Source: Microbispora rosea subsp. aerata | Lineage (GTDB): Bacteria; Actinomycetota; Actinomycetes; Streptosporangiales; Streptosporangiaceae | Assembly (NCBI RefSeq): GCF_014647835.1 | Contig: NZ_BMPY01000002.1 | Span: 124,001 to 188,000, forward strand | Length of the DNA stretch: 64,000 bases | Reading direction: 5' to 3' | Shown here: positions 12,498-21,330 of the stretch, piece by piece | How positions within the stretch are numbered: the stretch's first letter is position 1 | How the letters are laid out: the number at the start of each line of letters is the position of its first letter | Notes under the pieces: generated by a model | Databases searched by the model: none | The model's input: only the letters and a program-made list of their open reading frames with translations | Told to the model about the DNA's origin: nothing | Program-made: the position numbers and the translations under genes

Positions 12498-13540
12498 CGC
12501 CGGCCTGCCTCCGGTTCCGGCGCCGTGCCGTCGCCCGCGGCGCCCGCGCCCGCCGTCTCCTTACCCGGGCCCGGGTCGGCCTGCGCCGGCTCCTCGCCGC
12601 TCGGGCGCTCCGGCGCGTCGGCCTGGTCCCGGTCCTGCGCGGAATCGGCCTGGGCGGAGTCCGCGCCGGCGGAGCCGGTGTCGGCGGGGTCCGCGGGGGC
12701 GGAGCCGGCGTCGTCGCCCGGCACGCCCAGCGACTCCTCGCCGGTGCGCTTGCGGGCCAGCCACAGGTACGCCACCGCGCCCAGGAAGATGACGATCGAG
12801 GTCCACTGGTTCAGCCGCAGGCCGAGGATCTGGTGGGCGGGGTCCACCCGCAGCCCTTCGATCCAGAAGCGGCCGAGCGTGTAGCCCGCGACGTACAGCG
12901 CGAACACCCGGCCGTGCCGCAGGGCGAACCGCCGGCCGGCCAGGATCAGCACGCCGGCGAGGGCGAGGTCCCACAGCGACTCGTACAGGAACGTCGGGTG
13001 GTAGGTGGTCGCACCGGGGATGGTGCCCGGGCGGCCGGGCTCGATCTCCAGGCCCCACGGCAGGTCGGTCGGGCCGCCGAACAGCTCCTGGTTGAAGTAG
13101 TTGCCCCACCGGCCGATGGCCTGGGCCACTGCCACGCCGGGGGCGAGGGTGTCGGCCATCGCGGTGAAGGAGATGCCGCGCCGGCGGCAGCCGATCCAGA
13201 CGCCGAGCGCGCCGAGGGCGATGGCGCCCCAGATCCCGAGGCCGCCCTCCCAGATGAACAGCGCGTCGATCGGCCGCTTGGGCGCCTCCGGCCCGAAGTA
13301 GATCTGCCAGTCGGTGACGACGTGGTAGAGACGTCCGCCGACGAGACCGAACGGCACGGCCCAGACCGCGAGGTCGGTGATCGTCCCGGGGGCGCCGCCG
13401 CGGGCGCGCCAGCGGCGTTCGCCGATCCAGACGGCGACGATGACACCGAGCACGATGCACAGCGCGTACGCGCGGATCGGAATGGGTCCGAGATTCCAGA
13501 CTCCCTGCGAGGGGCTGGGAATCGAGGCGAGGAGGGGCAT
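12494..13540 (-). CDS. lgt: Prolipoprotein diacylglyceryl transferase
   Basis: A 348-residue polytopic membrane enzyme that moves diacylglycerol from phosphatidylglycerol to the lipobox Cys of prolipoproteins. The signature GRWGNYFNQELFGGPTDLPW (about residues 141-160) and the IWEGGLGIWGA loop are diagnostic. The last 85 or so residues are an acidic Ala/Asp/Pro-rich disordered extension (for example ADTGSAGADSAQADSAQDRD region) not needed for catalysis in shorter homologues. Start is ATG with no Shine-Dalgarno, directly next to a 15-bp palindrome that contains a -10-like TAACGT, so the gene looks leaderless. It is the first gene of the lgt-VIT1-unknown operon. Confidence 0.96.
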   Translation of the reverse strand: MPLLASIPSPSQGVWNLGPIPIRAYALCIVLGVIVAVWIGERRWRARGGAPGTITDLAVWAVPFGLVGGRLYHVVTDWQIYFGPEAPKRPIDALFIWEGGLGIWGAIALGALGVWIGCRRRGISFTAMADTLAPGVAVAQAIGRWGNYFNQELFGGPTDLPWGLEIEPGRPGTIPGATTYHPTFLYESLWDLALAGVLILAGRRFALRHGRVFALYVAGYTLGRFWIEGLRVDPAHQILGLRLNQWTSIVIFLGAVAYLWLARKRTGEESLGVPGDDAGSAPADPADTGSAGADSAQADSAQDRDQADAPERPSGEEPAQADPGPGKETAGAGAAGDGTAPEPEAGRR

Positions 13541-13555
13541 GTAACGTGACGTTAC
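13541..13555 (-). promoter_or_regulatory. 15-bp palindrome abutting the lgt start codon
   Basis: GTAACGTGACGTTAC is a perfect 7+1+7 palindrome whose last base touches the lgt ATG. Read on the minus strand it holds TAACGT (13549-13554), 8 bases before the ATG, matching a TANNNT -10 box of a leaderless promoter. A protein bound here would block initiation. Confidence 0.5.
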
Positions 13556-13990
13556 CGCAAGAGAGGGCGGGTCCGGAGCGAGGCGCGGGCATCCGCCCGG
13601 CGACCTGCGGCGATCATCCTCCGCGCCGCGTTGCCGGTCCGTCGCCTGCGCCCTGCCGGAGCGCCGACGGGCGCACGGCGAGGCCCCGGGCCGGATGCCC
13701 GGCGAGATCCACCGGCCCCGGCCGAGAGCGGCGCCCCCTCGGGGCCGCGCGCGCCGGGGATGTCACGCGGAGGTCCTCGGCGGGGTCATGCCTGCCCGCG
13801 CACGCCTGCCTCTCGCACCGGTTCCTCCGCCTGGTCGCGCGGGTCGCCGGCCTCGGCGCTCGATGTCCCGGGCCCGGGGGACCATGCGGCCTTCGCCGGA
13901 TCTCGGCGGCCCACCCGCGAGCATCCTCCGCCGGAGCAGCCGGCTCGTCGCATCTCACGCCGGGAATGCCGCGACGGCGTTCCCCCCACC
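13556..13990. other. Intergenic region upstream of lgt, no gene seen
   Basis: About 435 bases between lgt and the hairpin that follows the DsbA-like gene. Reading frames here lack a supported start or recognisable product, and no tRNA or repeat is evident. It should contain the -35 side of the lgt promoter, but no clear hexamer stands out. Confidence 0.4.
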
Positions 13991-14016
13991 CGGACGGCCC
14001 CGTGCGGGGCCGTCCG
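13991..14016 (-). terminator. Hairpin terminator after the DsbA-like gene
   Basis: Perfect 11-bp arms, CGGACGGCCCC (13991-14001) and GGGGCCGTCCG (14006-14016), with a 4-base loop, start 10 bases after the stop codon. No T-tract. Confidence 0.7.
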
Positions 14017-14025
14017 GGCCGGAGG

Positions 14026-14772
14026 TCACTTGCCGGCGCTCTCCACGGCCTCACGCAGCGAGCTCGGCACGAAGGCGACGTTGGTGTCGAGCTCCTTGCC
14101 GTTGAGCTTGAGGGTCGGCGTGCCCCCCAGCTTCTGCGTGCTCATGGTCTTCGACGAGAACTCCTGGTGAGCGGCGACGTTGCGCTGCTCCCGCACGCAG
14201 TTGTCGAAGTCGGGGGCGGTGACTCCGGCCTCCTTGCCCCACTTGATCAGCTCGTCGGCGGTGAAGCCGGTCACGGACTCGCTCGGCTGGTTGGCGTACA
14301 GCTTGTCGTGGTAGGCCAGCCACTGCTGGCCGTCGGTGACGCACCGGGCCGCGGACGCCGCCCGCAGGGAGTTACCCTTGGTCGGCTCCTGCGAGAAGAT
14401 CGTGATCGGGTGGAACACGATCTTGGCCTTGCCCTCGGTCGCCAGGTTCTTCAGCGTGGGGCCGCTGACTTCCTCGAACTGCTTGCACGCCGGGCACTGG
14501 AAGTCCTCGAACACGTCGACCACGGGCGCGGTCACGCCGGGCTGGGCCATCACGACCGTCCCGTCCTTCTCCACGGTGACGGGCACCGAGCCGCCGGAGG
14601 CCTCCTCCGAGGTTCCCTGCCGCACCGTCCATACCGTGAAGACGGCCGCGATCACGACGACCACCGCGATGGTGACGATCATCGTGATGCGCTTGCGCTG
14701 CTCCTGCTTGCGCAAGGCCTCCCGCTGGGCCGCGATGCGGGCCCTGGCCGCCTCTGTCGTCCGCTTGCTCAC
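14026..14772 (-). CDS. DsbA-family thioredoxin-fold oxidoreductase, membrane-anchored
   Basis: A 248-residue protein: basic N-terminus, one transmembrane anchor (about 29-50, MIVTIAVVVVIAAVFTVWTV), then an extracytoplasmic thioredoxin fold with the redox motif CPAC at Cys93-Cys96 (DFQCPACKQF) and the cis-Pro loop GGTPT. A second Cys pair (ARCV near 143 and DNCV near 187) resembles mycobacterial DsbA-like proteins. It starts with GTG. The MauE/DoxX gene lies 51 bases upstream on the same strand; DoxX/MauE membrane partners are often linked to exported thiol oxidoreductases, so they may act as a pair in oxidative folding of exported proteins. A terminator hairpin follows. Confidence 0.9.
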   Translation of the reverse strand: MSKRTTEAARARIAAQREALRKQEQRKRITMIVTIAVVVVIAAVFTVWTVRQGTSEEASGGSVPVTVEKDGTVVMAQPGVTAPVVDVFEDFQCPACKQFEEVSGPTLKNLATEGKAKIVFHPITIFSQEPTKGNSLRAASAARCVTDGQQWLAYHDKLYANQPSESVTGFTADELIKWGKEAGVTAPDFDNCVREQRNVAAHQEFSSKTMSTQKLGGTPTLKLNGKELDTNVAFVPSSLREAVESAGK

Positions 14773-14823
14773 GAAGCTTCCCCCCTGGCTATGTGCACAG
14801 CGGCGCTCCGCGGCCGTCCGCGA

Positions 14824-15393
14824 TCACACACGATCGTCCTCGCCGCCGTCCGCGCCGTCCTCATCCGACGTTTCCCGCTCCCCTGTGAAGCCCAGCGCGG
14901 AGTCCAGCGACAGGCGGCTCGCCGGCTTGACGACGATCCACGCCGCGCACACCAGCAACCCGAGGTCGCGCACCAGCTCCCAGAAGTAGTTGGGGTCCTG
15001 CCCGGCGGCGAGCGTGCCGTCGCCGCCGAAGCAGCCGCAGTCGATGCGCAGCCCCCTGGCCCAGGCCGACGCGATGCCGATGACGAACGCCACCATCAGC
15101 AGCCCGCCGACACCCGCGGCCACCCGTGTGAACAGGCCGACGAGCAGCAGCAGGCCCGTGATGATCTCCAGCACGGGCAGGCCGTACCCGACGACCTGCG
15201 CCACGGAGTCGGGCAGCAGCTCGTACGCCCGCACGGCCTGCACCGACAGCGCGGGCGCCCCGATCTTGAGCGCCCCGGCGACGATCAGTACGCCGGCGAG
15301 CACGACCCGTGCGATGGTCGTGACCCAGGAGAGTACGGGTTTCGCGGGCTGTAACCGTTCGGACACCGAGGCGCCGGATGCCAACTGAACCAT
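14824..15393 (-). CDS. MauE/DoxX family membrane protein
   Basis: A 189-residue protein with four transmembrane helices (about 23-43, 66-88, 92-112, 135-155) in the DoxX/MauE arrangement. A vicinal Cys motif CGCFGG (Cys119, Cys121) sits in the loop before the last helix, as in MauE-type proteins that pass electrons to partner thioredoxin-fold proteins. The C-terminal 30 residues are acidic. GAGGAG lies before the ATG. It is followed 51 bases later by the DsbA-like gene, its likely partner. In Streptomyces a comparable pair sits between trpA and lgt, as here. Confidence 0.88.
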   Translation of the reverse strand: MVQLASGASVSERLQPAKPVLSWVTTIARVVLAGVLIVAGALKIGAPALSVQAVRAYELLPDSVAQVVGYGLPVLEIITGLLLLVGLFTRVAAGVGGLLMVAFVIGIASAWARGLRIDCGCFGGDGTLAAGQDPNYFWELVRDLGLLVCAAWIVVKPASRLSLDSALGFTGERETSDEDGADGGEDDRV

Positions 15394-15531
15394 GAGTCTC
15401 CTCGCCCGGTAGGCAACACCGACTGAACAGTACCGGGACCCAACCTCACCATGTGCTGGATAAGAGCATGGTAAGCCGCCTTATTTTGCCTGCTCACGGC
15501 ATGTCTGCGGGGAGGAAACCCCCGGGAGGGC

Positions 15532-16326
15532 TCAGCGCCGGACGCCCCGGGCGAGATCCGACGCGAGGTCACGAACCGCCGCGATGCCGGACTTCTCGTC
15601 CGGCGCGTCGAGCAGTCGCCGGATGAACGCGGACCCGACGATGACGCCGTCGGCGTACGCCGCGATCTCCGCGGCCTGGTCGCCGTTCCCGACGCCGAGA
15701 CCGACGCAGACGGGCAGGGACGTGAGCGACTTGGTCCGCTTGACCAGACCCTCGGCCGCCGCGTTCACGGTCTCCCTGGCGCCGGTCACGCCCATCAGCG
15801 AGGCCGCGTACACGAAGCCCGTGCAGCAGGCGACGACCTTGCCGATGCGCTCCTCCGGCGAGCTGGGCGCGACGAGGAACACCGTGTCGATGCCCGCCCC
15901 CTTGCTCGCGGCGAGCCAGGGCTCCGCCTCCTCGGGCGTCAGGTCGGGCGTGATGGTCCCGACGCCGCCCGCCGAGGCGAGGTCGCGGGCGAAGCGCTCG
16001 GCGCCGTAGCGGCCGATCGGGTTCCAGTAGGTCATGACCAGCGTCGCGGCCCCCGACTTCGCCACACCCTCGACGGTGCGCAGCACGTCGGCGATGCGGG
16101 TGCCGTTCGTCAGCGACCGGTGCACCGCGTCCTGGATGGTCGGGCCGTCCATGAGCGGATCGGAGTACGGCAGGCCGATCTCGATCACGTCGCAGCCTGC
16201 CTCGACCATGGCCGTCGCCGCGGCGATCGCGCCGTCCTTGGTCGGGAAGCCGGCCGGCAGGTAACCGACCAGCGCGGCCCTGTCCTCGGCGCGGGCCTTG
16301 TCGAACACCGCTTGGAGTGTCGTCAT
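15532..16326 (-). CDS. trpA: Tryptophan synthase alpha chain
   Basis: A 264-residue TIM barrel that cleaves indole-3-glycerol phosphate to indole, passed by tunnel to TrpB. The general base Glu49 is in CDVIEIGLPYSDP and the second acid lies in the TPDLTPEEAEPW loop; the phosphate-binding GLGVGNGDQA and GVIVGSAFIRR stretches are intact. It starts with ATG 24 bases after the trpB stop, in the usual trpC-trpB-trpA order. Length is normal. Confidence 0.97.
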   Translation of the reverse strand: MTTLQAVFDKARAEDRAALVGYLPAGFPTKDGAIAAATAMVEAGCDVIEIGLPYSDPLMDGPTIQDAVHRSLTNGTRIADVLRTVEGVAKSGAATLVMTYWNPIGRYGAERFARDLASAGGVGTITPDLTPEEAEPWLAASKGAGIDTVFLVAPSSPEERIGKVVACCTGFVYAASLMGVTGARETVNAAAEGLVKRTKSLTSLPVCVGLGVGNGDQAAEIAAYADGVIVGSAFIRRLLDAPDEKSGIAAVRDLASDLARGVRR

Positions 16327-16350
16327 CGGGATTGCCCTATCGATGCTGGA

Positions 16351-17595
16351 TCAGAGGTTGAAGTACTTCATGGCGGTGCCCATGTCCTTGTCACCGCGGC
16401 CCGACAGGTTCACCAGGATGACGGCGTCGGGGCCCAGCTCACGGCCCAGCCGCAGCGCGCCCGCGAGCGCGTGCGACGACTCGATGGCCGGGATGATGCC
16501 CTCGGTGCGGGCGAGCAGGGCGAAGGCCTCCATGGCCTCCTTGTCGGTCACGCCCTCGTAGGTGGCCCGGCCGATGTCCTTGAGCCAGGCGTGCTCGGGG
16601 CCCACGCCCGGGTAGTCGAGACCCGCCGAGATCGAGTGCGACTCGAGCGTCTGGCCCTCCTCGTCCTGCAGGACGAAGGTGCGGGCGCCGTGCAGCACGC
16701 CCTCGCTGCCCTGGGTCAGTGTCAGCGCGTGCTCGCCGGTGTCGGCGCCCCGGCCGCCGGCCTCGTAGCCGTACAGCCGGACGTTCGCGTCGTCGACGAA
16801 GGCGTGGAAGATCCCCATGGCGTTCGACCCGCCGCCGACGGCGGCGCAGACCGCGTCGGGCATGCGGCCGGTGAGCTCCAGGACCTGGCGGCGCGCCTCC
16901 ACCCCGATGATCCGGGCGAAGTCCCGGACGATCTCCGGGAACGGGTGCGGCCCGGCGACGGTGCCGAACAGGTAGTGGGTGTGGTCGACGTTGGCGACCC
17001 AGTCGCGGAACGCCTCGTTGATGGCGTCCTTGAGGGTCTGGCTGCCGTTGGTCACCGGCACGACCGTCGCGCCGAGGAGCTTCATCCTGGCGACGTTCAG
17101 CGCCTGGCGCTCGCAGTCGACGGCGCCCATGTAGATGACGCACTCCAGGCCCATCAGCGCCGCGGCGGTGGCGGTGGCGACGCCGTGCTGGCCCGCCCCC
17201 GTCTCCGCGATGACGCGCCGCTTGCCCAGCCGCTTGGTCAGCAGCGCCTGCCCGAGCACGTTGTTGATCTTGTGTGCGCCCGTGTGGGTCAGGTCCTCGC
17301 GCTTGAGCAGGATCCGCGCGCCGCCCGCGTGCTCGGCGAACCGCGGCACCTCGGTCAGCGTGGTGGGACGGCCGGCGTACGTGCGCAGCAGGTGCTCGAA
17401 CTCGCGGACGAAGCCGAGGTCGTTCTTGGCCTTCTCGTACTCCGCGGCGACCTCGTCGAGGGCCGGGATGAGCGCCTCGGGCACGTACCTGCCGCCGAAC
17501 CTGCCGAACTTGCCGTAGATGTCCGGGTCGTTGCGCTGGGCACCGCTACCGGCCAGGTCGGCGGGGGTGATCAAGGTCCCTTCCTTCGGGGTCAC
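16351..17595 (-). CDS. trpB: Tryptophan synthase beta chain
   Basis: A 414-residue PLP enzyme that condenses indole with L-serine. The PLP lysine is Lys109 in HTGAHKINN, the catalytic Glu lies in AETGAGQHG, and the phosphate cup GGGSNAMG is present. The start is set at GTG 17595, preceded by AGGAGG with about 6 bases spacing; the open frame continues upstream through trpC, but that extension is a frame shadow. The gene begins 26 bases after the trpC stop, so no trpM-type small gene fits between them. Confidence 0.96.
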   Translation of the reverse strand: MTPKEGTLITPADLAGSGAQRNDPDIYGKFGRFGGRYVPEALIPALDEVAAEYEKAKNDLGFVREFEHLLRTYAGRPTTLTEVPRFAEHAGGARILLKREDLTHTGAHKINNVLGQALLTKRLGKRRVIAETGAGQHGVATATAAALMGLECVIYMGAVDCERQALNVARMKLLGATVVPVTNGSQTLKDAINEAFRDWVANVDHTHYLFGTVAGPHPFPEIVRDFARIIGVEARRQVLELTGRMPDAVCAAVGGGSNAMGIFHAFVDDANVRLYGYEAGGRGADTGEHALTLTQGSEGVLHGARTFVLQDEEGQTLESHSISAGLDYPGVGPEHAWLKDIGRATYEGVTDKEAMEAFALLARTEGIIPAIESSHALAGALRLGRELGPDAVILVNLSGRGDKDMGTAMKYFNL

Positions 17596-17621
17596 GCGGC
17601 CTCCTTCTGCAGCGCCGTCGT

Positions 17622-18446
17622 TCACGAGTGCCTCTCGGAGCCGGTGTCCTGCCGCGAGGCCGGGTGCGCGCCCGCGGTGACCAGGTCGTTGACCGCCGCC
17701 TTGGGGTCCCTGCCGGTGACCAGGCTCTCGCCCACCAGCACGGCGTCGGCCCCCGCCCGCGCGTACGCGAGCAGGTCGTGCGGCCCGCGCACCCCGGACT
17801 CGGCGACCTTGATGACGCCGTCCGGCACCTTGGGCGCGAGCTTGGCGAACACCTCGCGGTCCACTTCGAGCGTCTTGAGGTTGCGGGCGTTGACACCGAT
17901 GATCTTGGCGCCGGCGTCGACCGCGCGGTCCAGCTCCTCCTCGGTGTGCACCTCGACGAGCGGGGCGAGCCCGATCGACTCGGCCCGCTCGATCAGCGAG
18001 ACGAGCGCCTGCTGGTCGAGCGCGGCCACGATGAGCAGGGCGAGGTCCGCGCCGTACGCCCTGGCCTCCCACAGCTGGTAGGAGGTCACGATGAAGTCTT
18101 TGCGCAGGATGGGGACGTCCACGGCCGCGCGCACGGCCGCGAGGTCGGCGAGCGTGCCGCCGAACCTGCGCCGCTCGGTCAGCACGCTGATGACGTGGGC
18201 GCCGCCCTCCTCGTAGTCCACCGCGAGGGCCGCGGGGTCGGCGATGGCGGCGAGCGCGCCTTTCGAGGGGCTCGACCGCTTCACCTCCGCGATGACCGAC
18301 ACCCGGTCGCCGCCGAGCGCCGCGTAGGCGTCCCGGGGCTCGGGGGCGCGGGCGGCGAGCCGCTTGAGCTCCTCGATCGGCACGTCGCGCTGCCGCTCCT
18401 CGAGGTCCTCCCGCACGCCCGAGATGATCTCGTCAAGAACACTCAC
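17622..18446 (-). CDS. trpC: Indole-3-glycerol phosphate synthase
   Basis: A 274-residue TIM barrel that closes the indole ring from CdRP. Catalytic Lys and Glu positions are seen in [28 protein letters not shown] and VAESGVRG, with phosphate-binding [11 protein letters not shown] at the end. The GTG start has AGGAGG 4-5 bases upstream. Its GTG overlaps, as GTGA, the stop of a 19-codon in-frame-independent ORF at 18443-18502, which has no Trp codon and so is not a classical trp leader. First gene of trpC-trpB-trpA. Confidence 0.97.
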   Translation of the reverse strand: MSVLDEIISGVREDLEERQRDVPIEELKRLAARAPEPRDAYAALGGDRVSVIAEVKRSSPSKGALAAIADPAALAVDYEEGGAHVISVLTERRRFGGTLADLAAVRAAVDVPILRKDFIVTSYQLWEARAYGADLALLIVAALDQQALVSLIERAESIGLAPLVEVHTEEELDRAVDAGAKIIGVNARNLKTLEVDREVFAKLAPKVPDGVIKVAESGVRGPHDLLAYARAGADAVLVGESLVTGRDPKAAVNDLVTAGAHPASRQDTGSERHS

Positions 18447-18591
18447 GCGTCCTCCTCGCCTTCGGCTCGGAGCTCACGCGATTTGCCTGTCCGCTCGCTC
18501 ACGCGTAAGGGTCCCCTCCGGTCGGCTGCTCTGCGTGTCCTGCCCTGCGATGGTATCGGCCCATCCCCCGTCGATCCGCCACCGGGTCGAT

Positions 18592-19023
18592 TCAAGGTGC
18601 AAGGAAATGCCCGAAAGGCGTGTTCCGCATTACCCAAAAAACGATCACGATGGCAGCGAGCCCCCACAGGTACGCGGGGTGCGCGAGGCTCGTGCGCACA
18701 GGCCGTCCCTGCCATGATCGTAGTGCCCAGACGGCCCATCGGTAGACGAGGAACACGACGGCCGCGACGGTGAGCGGGTTGAGGGACAGCGCGGCCGGCA
18801 CGTCGGCGTGTCCCAGGGCGTGAATGGCGCGAAGCGAGCCGCAGCCGGGGCAGTACAAGCCCGTGAGGAAGAGGAACGGGCAGGTCGGATAGTGCCCCGG
18901 CTGGTTGGGGTCCACGGCGGCGACGTACGTGGCCGCCGCCGCCGCGACGGCCGCCACGCCGAGCGGCGCCAGCACGGACCGCAGCCGGTCCGCGGGACGC
19001 CGCAGCGGGACGGTGGATGTCAT
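18592..19023 (-). CDS. DUF2752 family membrane protein
   Basis: A 143-residue protein with three predicted membrane segments (about 16-34, 80-98, 118-135) and the DUF2752 signature CPFLFLTGLYCPGCGSLRA (near residues 48-66), whose CPxC-like Cys cluster is conserved. Function is unknown. ATG at 19023 lies 5 bases after the dispanin stop, so the two are cotranscribed. In Streptomyces this pair also stands between TIGR02234 and trpC, showing conserved linkage with tryptophan genes. Confidence 0.87.
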   Translation of the reverse strand: MTSTVPLRRPADRLRSVLAPLGVAAVAAAAATYVAAVDPNQPGHYPTCPFLFLTGLYCPGCGSLRAIHALGHADVPAALSLNPLTVAAVVFLVYRWAVWALRSWQGRPVRTSLAHPAYLWGLAAIVIVFWVMRNTPFGHFLAP

Positions 19024-19028
19024 GACCC

Positions 19029-19385
19029 TCAGTATGACGTGGTCGAGGTGGTGACGCTGAAGACCCCGAGCACGACGACGAGAAGGATGTACAGGACGAA
19101 CACCACGACGCCGGTGATCAGCGACGCCATCCACCACTTCTTCGCCGACTCCGAGGCCGCGTACGCGCCCTGGTAGTCCCCCGCCATCCACTTCGAGTTG
19201 ACCTGGGACGCGTAGACGATCGAGACGACGCCCAGCGGCAGGCAGCACAGGATCGTCGTGATGATCGCCATCACGAGGTGGTTGTTCGGAGGGGTGGCGC
19301 CGGGCTGCATCGGGGCGCCGTAGCCGCCGGGGGGCGGGGGCGGCGGGAAGCCGCCGGGGTAGCCGGGGTCGTTGCCGTAGGCCAT
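19029..19385 (-). CDS. CD225/dispanin family protein
   Basis: A 118-residue protein: a Pro/Gly/Tyr-rich cytoplasmic N-terminus (residues 1-35), then a CD225 domain with an intramembrane segment (AIITTILCCLPLGVVSIVYA, about 42-61), the conserved AASESAKKWW helix and a C-terminal transmembrane helix. The CC pair before LPLG corresponds to the palmitoylated Cys of eukaryotic relatives. Start ATG at 19385 has AGGAGCG upstream; the longer frame beginning at 19511 lacks support. It precedes DUF2752 with a 5-base gap. The bacterial role is unknown; membrane remodelling is a family-based guess. Confidence 0.88.
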   Translation of the reverse strand: MAYGNDPGYPGGFPPPPPPGGYGAPMQPGATPPNNHLVMAIITTILCCLPLGVVSIVYASQVNSKWMAGDYQGAYAASESAKKWWMASLITGVVVFVLYILLVVVLGVFSVTTSTTSY

Positions 19386-19530
19386 TTTGTCGCTCCTGTT
19401 GCGTAGGGGGAGAGATTCGATGTGAGACGGGGACCGGGTCAGTGGACGCTGCTTGAGGCGTATGTGGCGATGCCTCCCCGTGGGGAGCGCCATCGGGACG
19501 ACCCGCGCCATTCCCTGCGCAGGACGTTGC

Positions 19531-19848
19531 TTAAAAGGACGTTTCCCGTACAGGGCATGACGAGGCCGGCGACGCCGTGCCGCGACACTCTTGGCCGTTC
19601 CGCCTGATCTGACTCAGAGCGACGTGGCCGAAGATCACATCGAGATGCGACGTGAAGCCGCACGAGAGCATGCGGGTGACGCTCCGGGCCGGCGGCACGA
19701 CCGGCGATCCGCCCGCGCCCCGCCCCGGGTGGGACGGATACCCGCACGGAGCCGGAGGCGGACACCCGCGAGCACCCGTCGCCGGGCGCGGGCATCCCCC
19801 GCCGGACGGGTGGCCCCCGTGTCCGTCCGGCCGGTGCTGGTAGCTCAT
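19531..19848 (-). other. Doubtful ORF, possible decayed dispanin-like N-terminus
   Basis: Inside a 751-base gap (19386-20136) that otherwise shows nothing, a 105-codon minus-strand ORF begins MSYQHRPDGHGGHPSGG and stays Gly/Pro/His/Cys-rich for about 50 codons, in the manner of dispanin N-termini. No CD225 domain follows, and codon bias fades after codon 60. It may be a remnant of a duplicated dispanin, or chance. No ribosome-binding site is evident. Confidence 0.25.
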
Positions 19849-20136
19849 CCGAAGCTCCCGTGTGATCCTTCAGGTCGAGCGGGAAGCTTAGCGAGCCGGG
19901 AACGCCCGACGAGGAAAAACCACGCTTTGTGGGCAACTTGTGATCGAAGAGTAAGGATCGATCCGGCGCCCGTTCACGACTCGGCGCGCCCGCCCGTGCG
20001 CCTTCCGCGCGCGGAAGGCGCGGCGGCAGGCATCCGGAGACGCACCGACGACCGCGCCGGAGCCGCGGCGGACCGGCGTCGACCTCGACGAGCGGCGAGA
20101 GCGGCCGGGGGCTCGCGCCGGCCGCGGGGCCGGCGG

Positions 20137-20769
20137 CTACGCGGTGGGGTCCTCGCCCTCGTCGATCGCGTCCCACATCGCCCTGCCGGGGTCCTTCACC
20201 CCGGCGGTCCCGCCGGAGGCCGCGCGCCCGGACCGCCGCTCGTACTTGCTCGACATGCCGGGCCAGCGCGTGCTCAGGACCACCGCCGCCGCGCCCGCGA
20301 GAGCCAGGACGACCCCGCCCGCGGCGGCCAGCACCGGCCAGACCCAGGCGCGCGACTCCACGGCGACCTGACCGGCGGAGGTTATCGCGGTCGTCATATG
20401 CCCGGCGGCCGCGGCGGCGATCGTCCCGTCGCGGGTGCCGTCCCACGCCCCGGCCGCCACCGCGACGCCCAGGAGCGCGACGACCGCGCTCACCGCCCGC
20501 CGCGCGATCCCCCTCGTGGCCAGCACGGCCAGCACGGCGGCGAGGGCGGCCAGCGCCGCCGGGGTGAGCCAGGCGACCAGGTCGTCGCCGGTGAGGGTGC
20601 CGGCGCCCGCTCCGGCGGGGCTCCCCGCCGTGCCGAACGCGGCCCACTCGCGGCCCGCGGCCAGCAGCGCGAGCCCGCCGCCCGCGGCGCAGGCGGCCAG
20701 CCACACCAGCAGCGAGCGCCGCGCCGTACGCGCCGGGTCGCGGGTTGGGGCCGGGACGGGAGCGGTCAC
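20137..20769 (-). CDS. TIGR02234 family Trp-region conserved membrane protein
   Basis: A 210-residue protein with four hydrophobic segments (about 18-40, 65-85, 90-112, 140-165) and a charged C-terminal tail ending [11 protein letters not shown]. Topology, length and position between hisI and the trp genes fit the TIGR02234 tryptophan-associated membrane protein, of unknown function. The GTG start overlaps the hisI stop as GTGA. In Streptomyces trpE normally comes directly upstream; here hisI takes that place. Confidence 0.88.
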   Translation of the reverse strand: MTAPVPAPTRDPARTARRSLLVWLAACAAGGGLALLAAGREWAAFGTAGSPAGAGAGTLTGDDLVAWLTPAALAALAAVLAVLATRGIARRAVSAVVALLGVAVAAGAWDGTRDGTIAAAAAGHMTTAITSAGQVAVESRAWVWPVLAAAGGVVLALAGAAAVVLSTRWPGMSSKYERRSGRAASGGTAGVKDPGRAMWDAIDEGEDPTA

Positions 20770-21116
20770 GGCGCGCCGCTCACGTCGAGGAGGTCGGCGT
20801 CGAAGCAGGTGCGGTCGCCGGTGTGGCAGGCCGCCCCCACCTGGTCGACCTTGAGCAGGATCGTGTCGCCGTCGCAGTCGAGCGCCACGTGCTTGACCCA
20901 CTGCACGTGGCCGGAGGTGTCGCCCTTCACCCAGTACTCCCCTCGGCTGCGGGACCAGTAGGTCGCCCTGCCGGTGGTGAGCGTGCGGTGCAGCGCCTCG
21001 TCGTCCATCCAGGCGAGCATGAGCACCTCGCCGGTGTCGTACTGCTGGACGATCGCGGGCACCAGGCCGTCCGGGGTGCGCTTGAGCCGGTCGGCGATCT
21101 TCGGGTCGAGGGCCAT
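20766..21116 (-). CDS. hisI: Phosphoribosyl-AMP cyclohydrolase
   Basis: A 116-residue enzyme that opens the adenine ring of phosphoribosyl-AMP in histidine synthesis. The metal-binding DCDGDT motif (about 81-86) and the Cys ligands in [10 protein letters not shown] (about 96-105) are intact. Length is that of the monofunctional actinobacterial form, with no HisE domain. The ATG at 21116 is preceded by CACAAT 7 bases upstream (21124-21129), a weak -10 that suggests a leaderless transcript. Coupled to TIGR02234 downstream by a GTGA overlap. Confidence 0.96.
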   Translation of the reverse strand: MALDPKIADRLKRTPDGLVPAIVQQYDTGEVLMLAWMDDEALHRTLTTGRATYWSRSRGEYWVKGDTSGHVQWVKHVALDCDGDTILLKVDQVGAACHTGDRTCFDADLLDVSGAP

Positions 21117-21330
21117 GAGGCCAATTGTGCCGCAGGGGCCGGCCGGTCCCGCTTCCGCCACCGGCCGATGGTCACCGGCGGCTGACCGCCGGCCGGGCGC
21201 GCGGAGCAGCCGGCGGAACCGGGCGGCCCCGGGCCCCGCCGCCGCACCTCGCCGGTCCGGCGCCTCTGGAGTCCGGAGCGCGGCGTGGGACGCGCCCACC
21301 GGACGGCGCGGGCCCGAGCAGCGGGCCCGA

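Noticed and set aside
13546-15354. 602-codon plus-strand frame from the lgt upstream region into the DsbA-like and MauE genes
   Set aside because: It runs antisense to two identified genes, and the first part lacks any motif or start signal.
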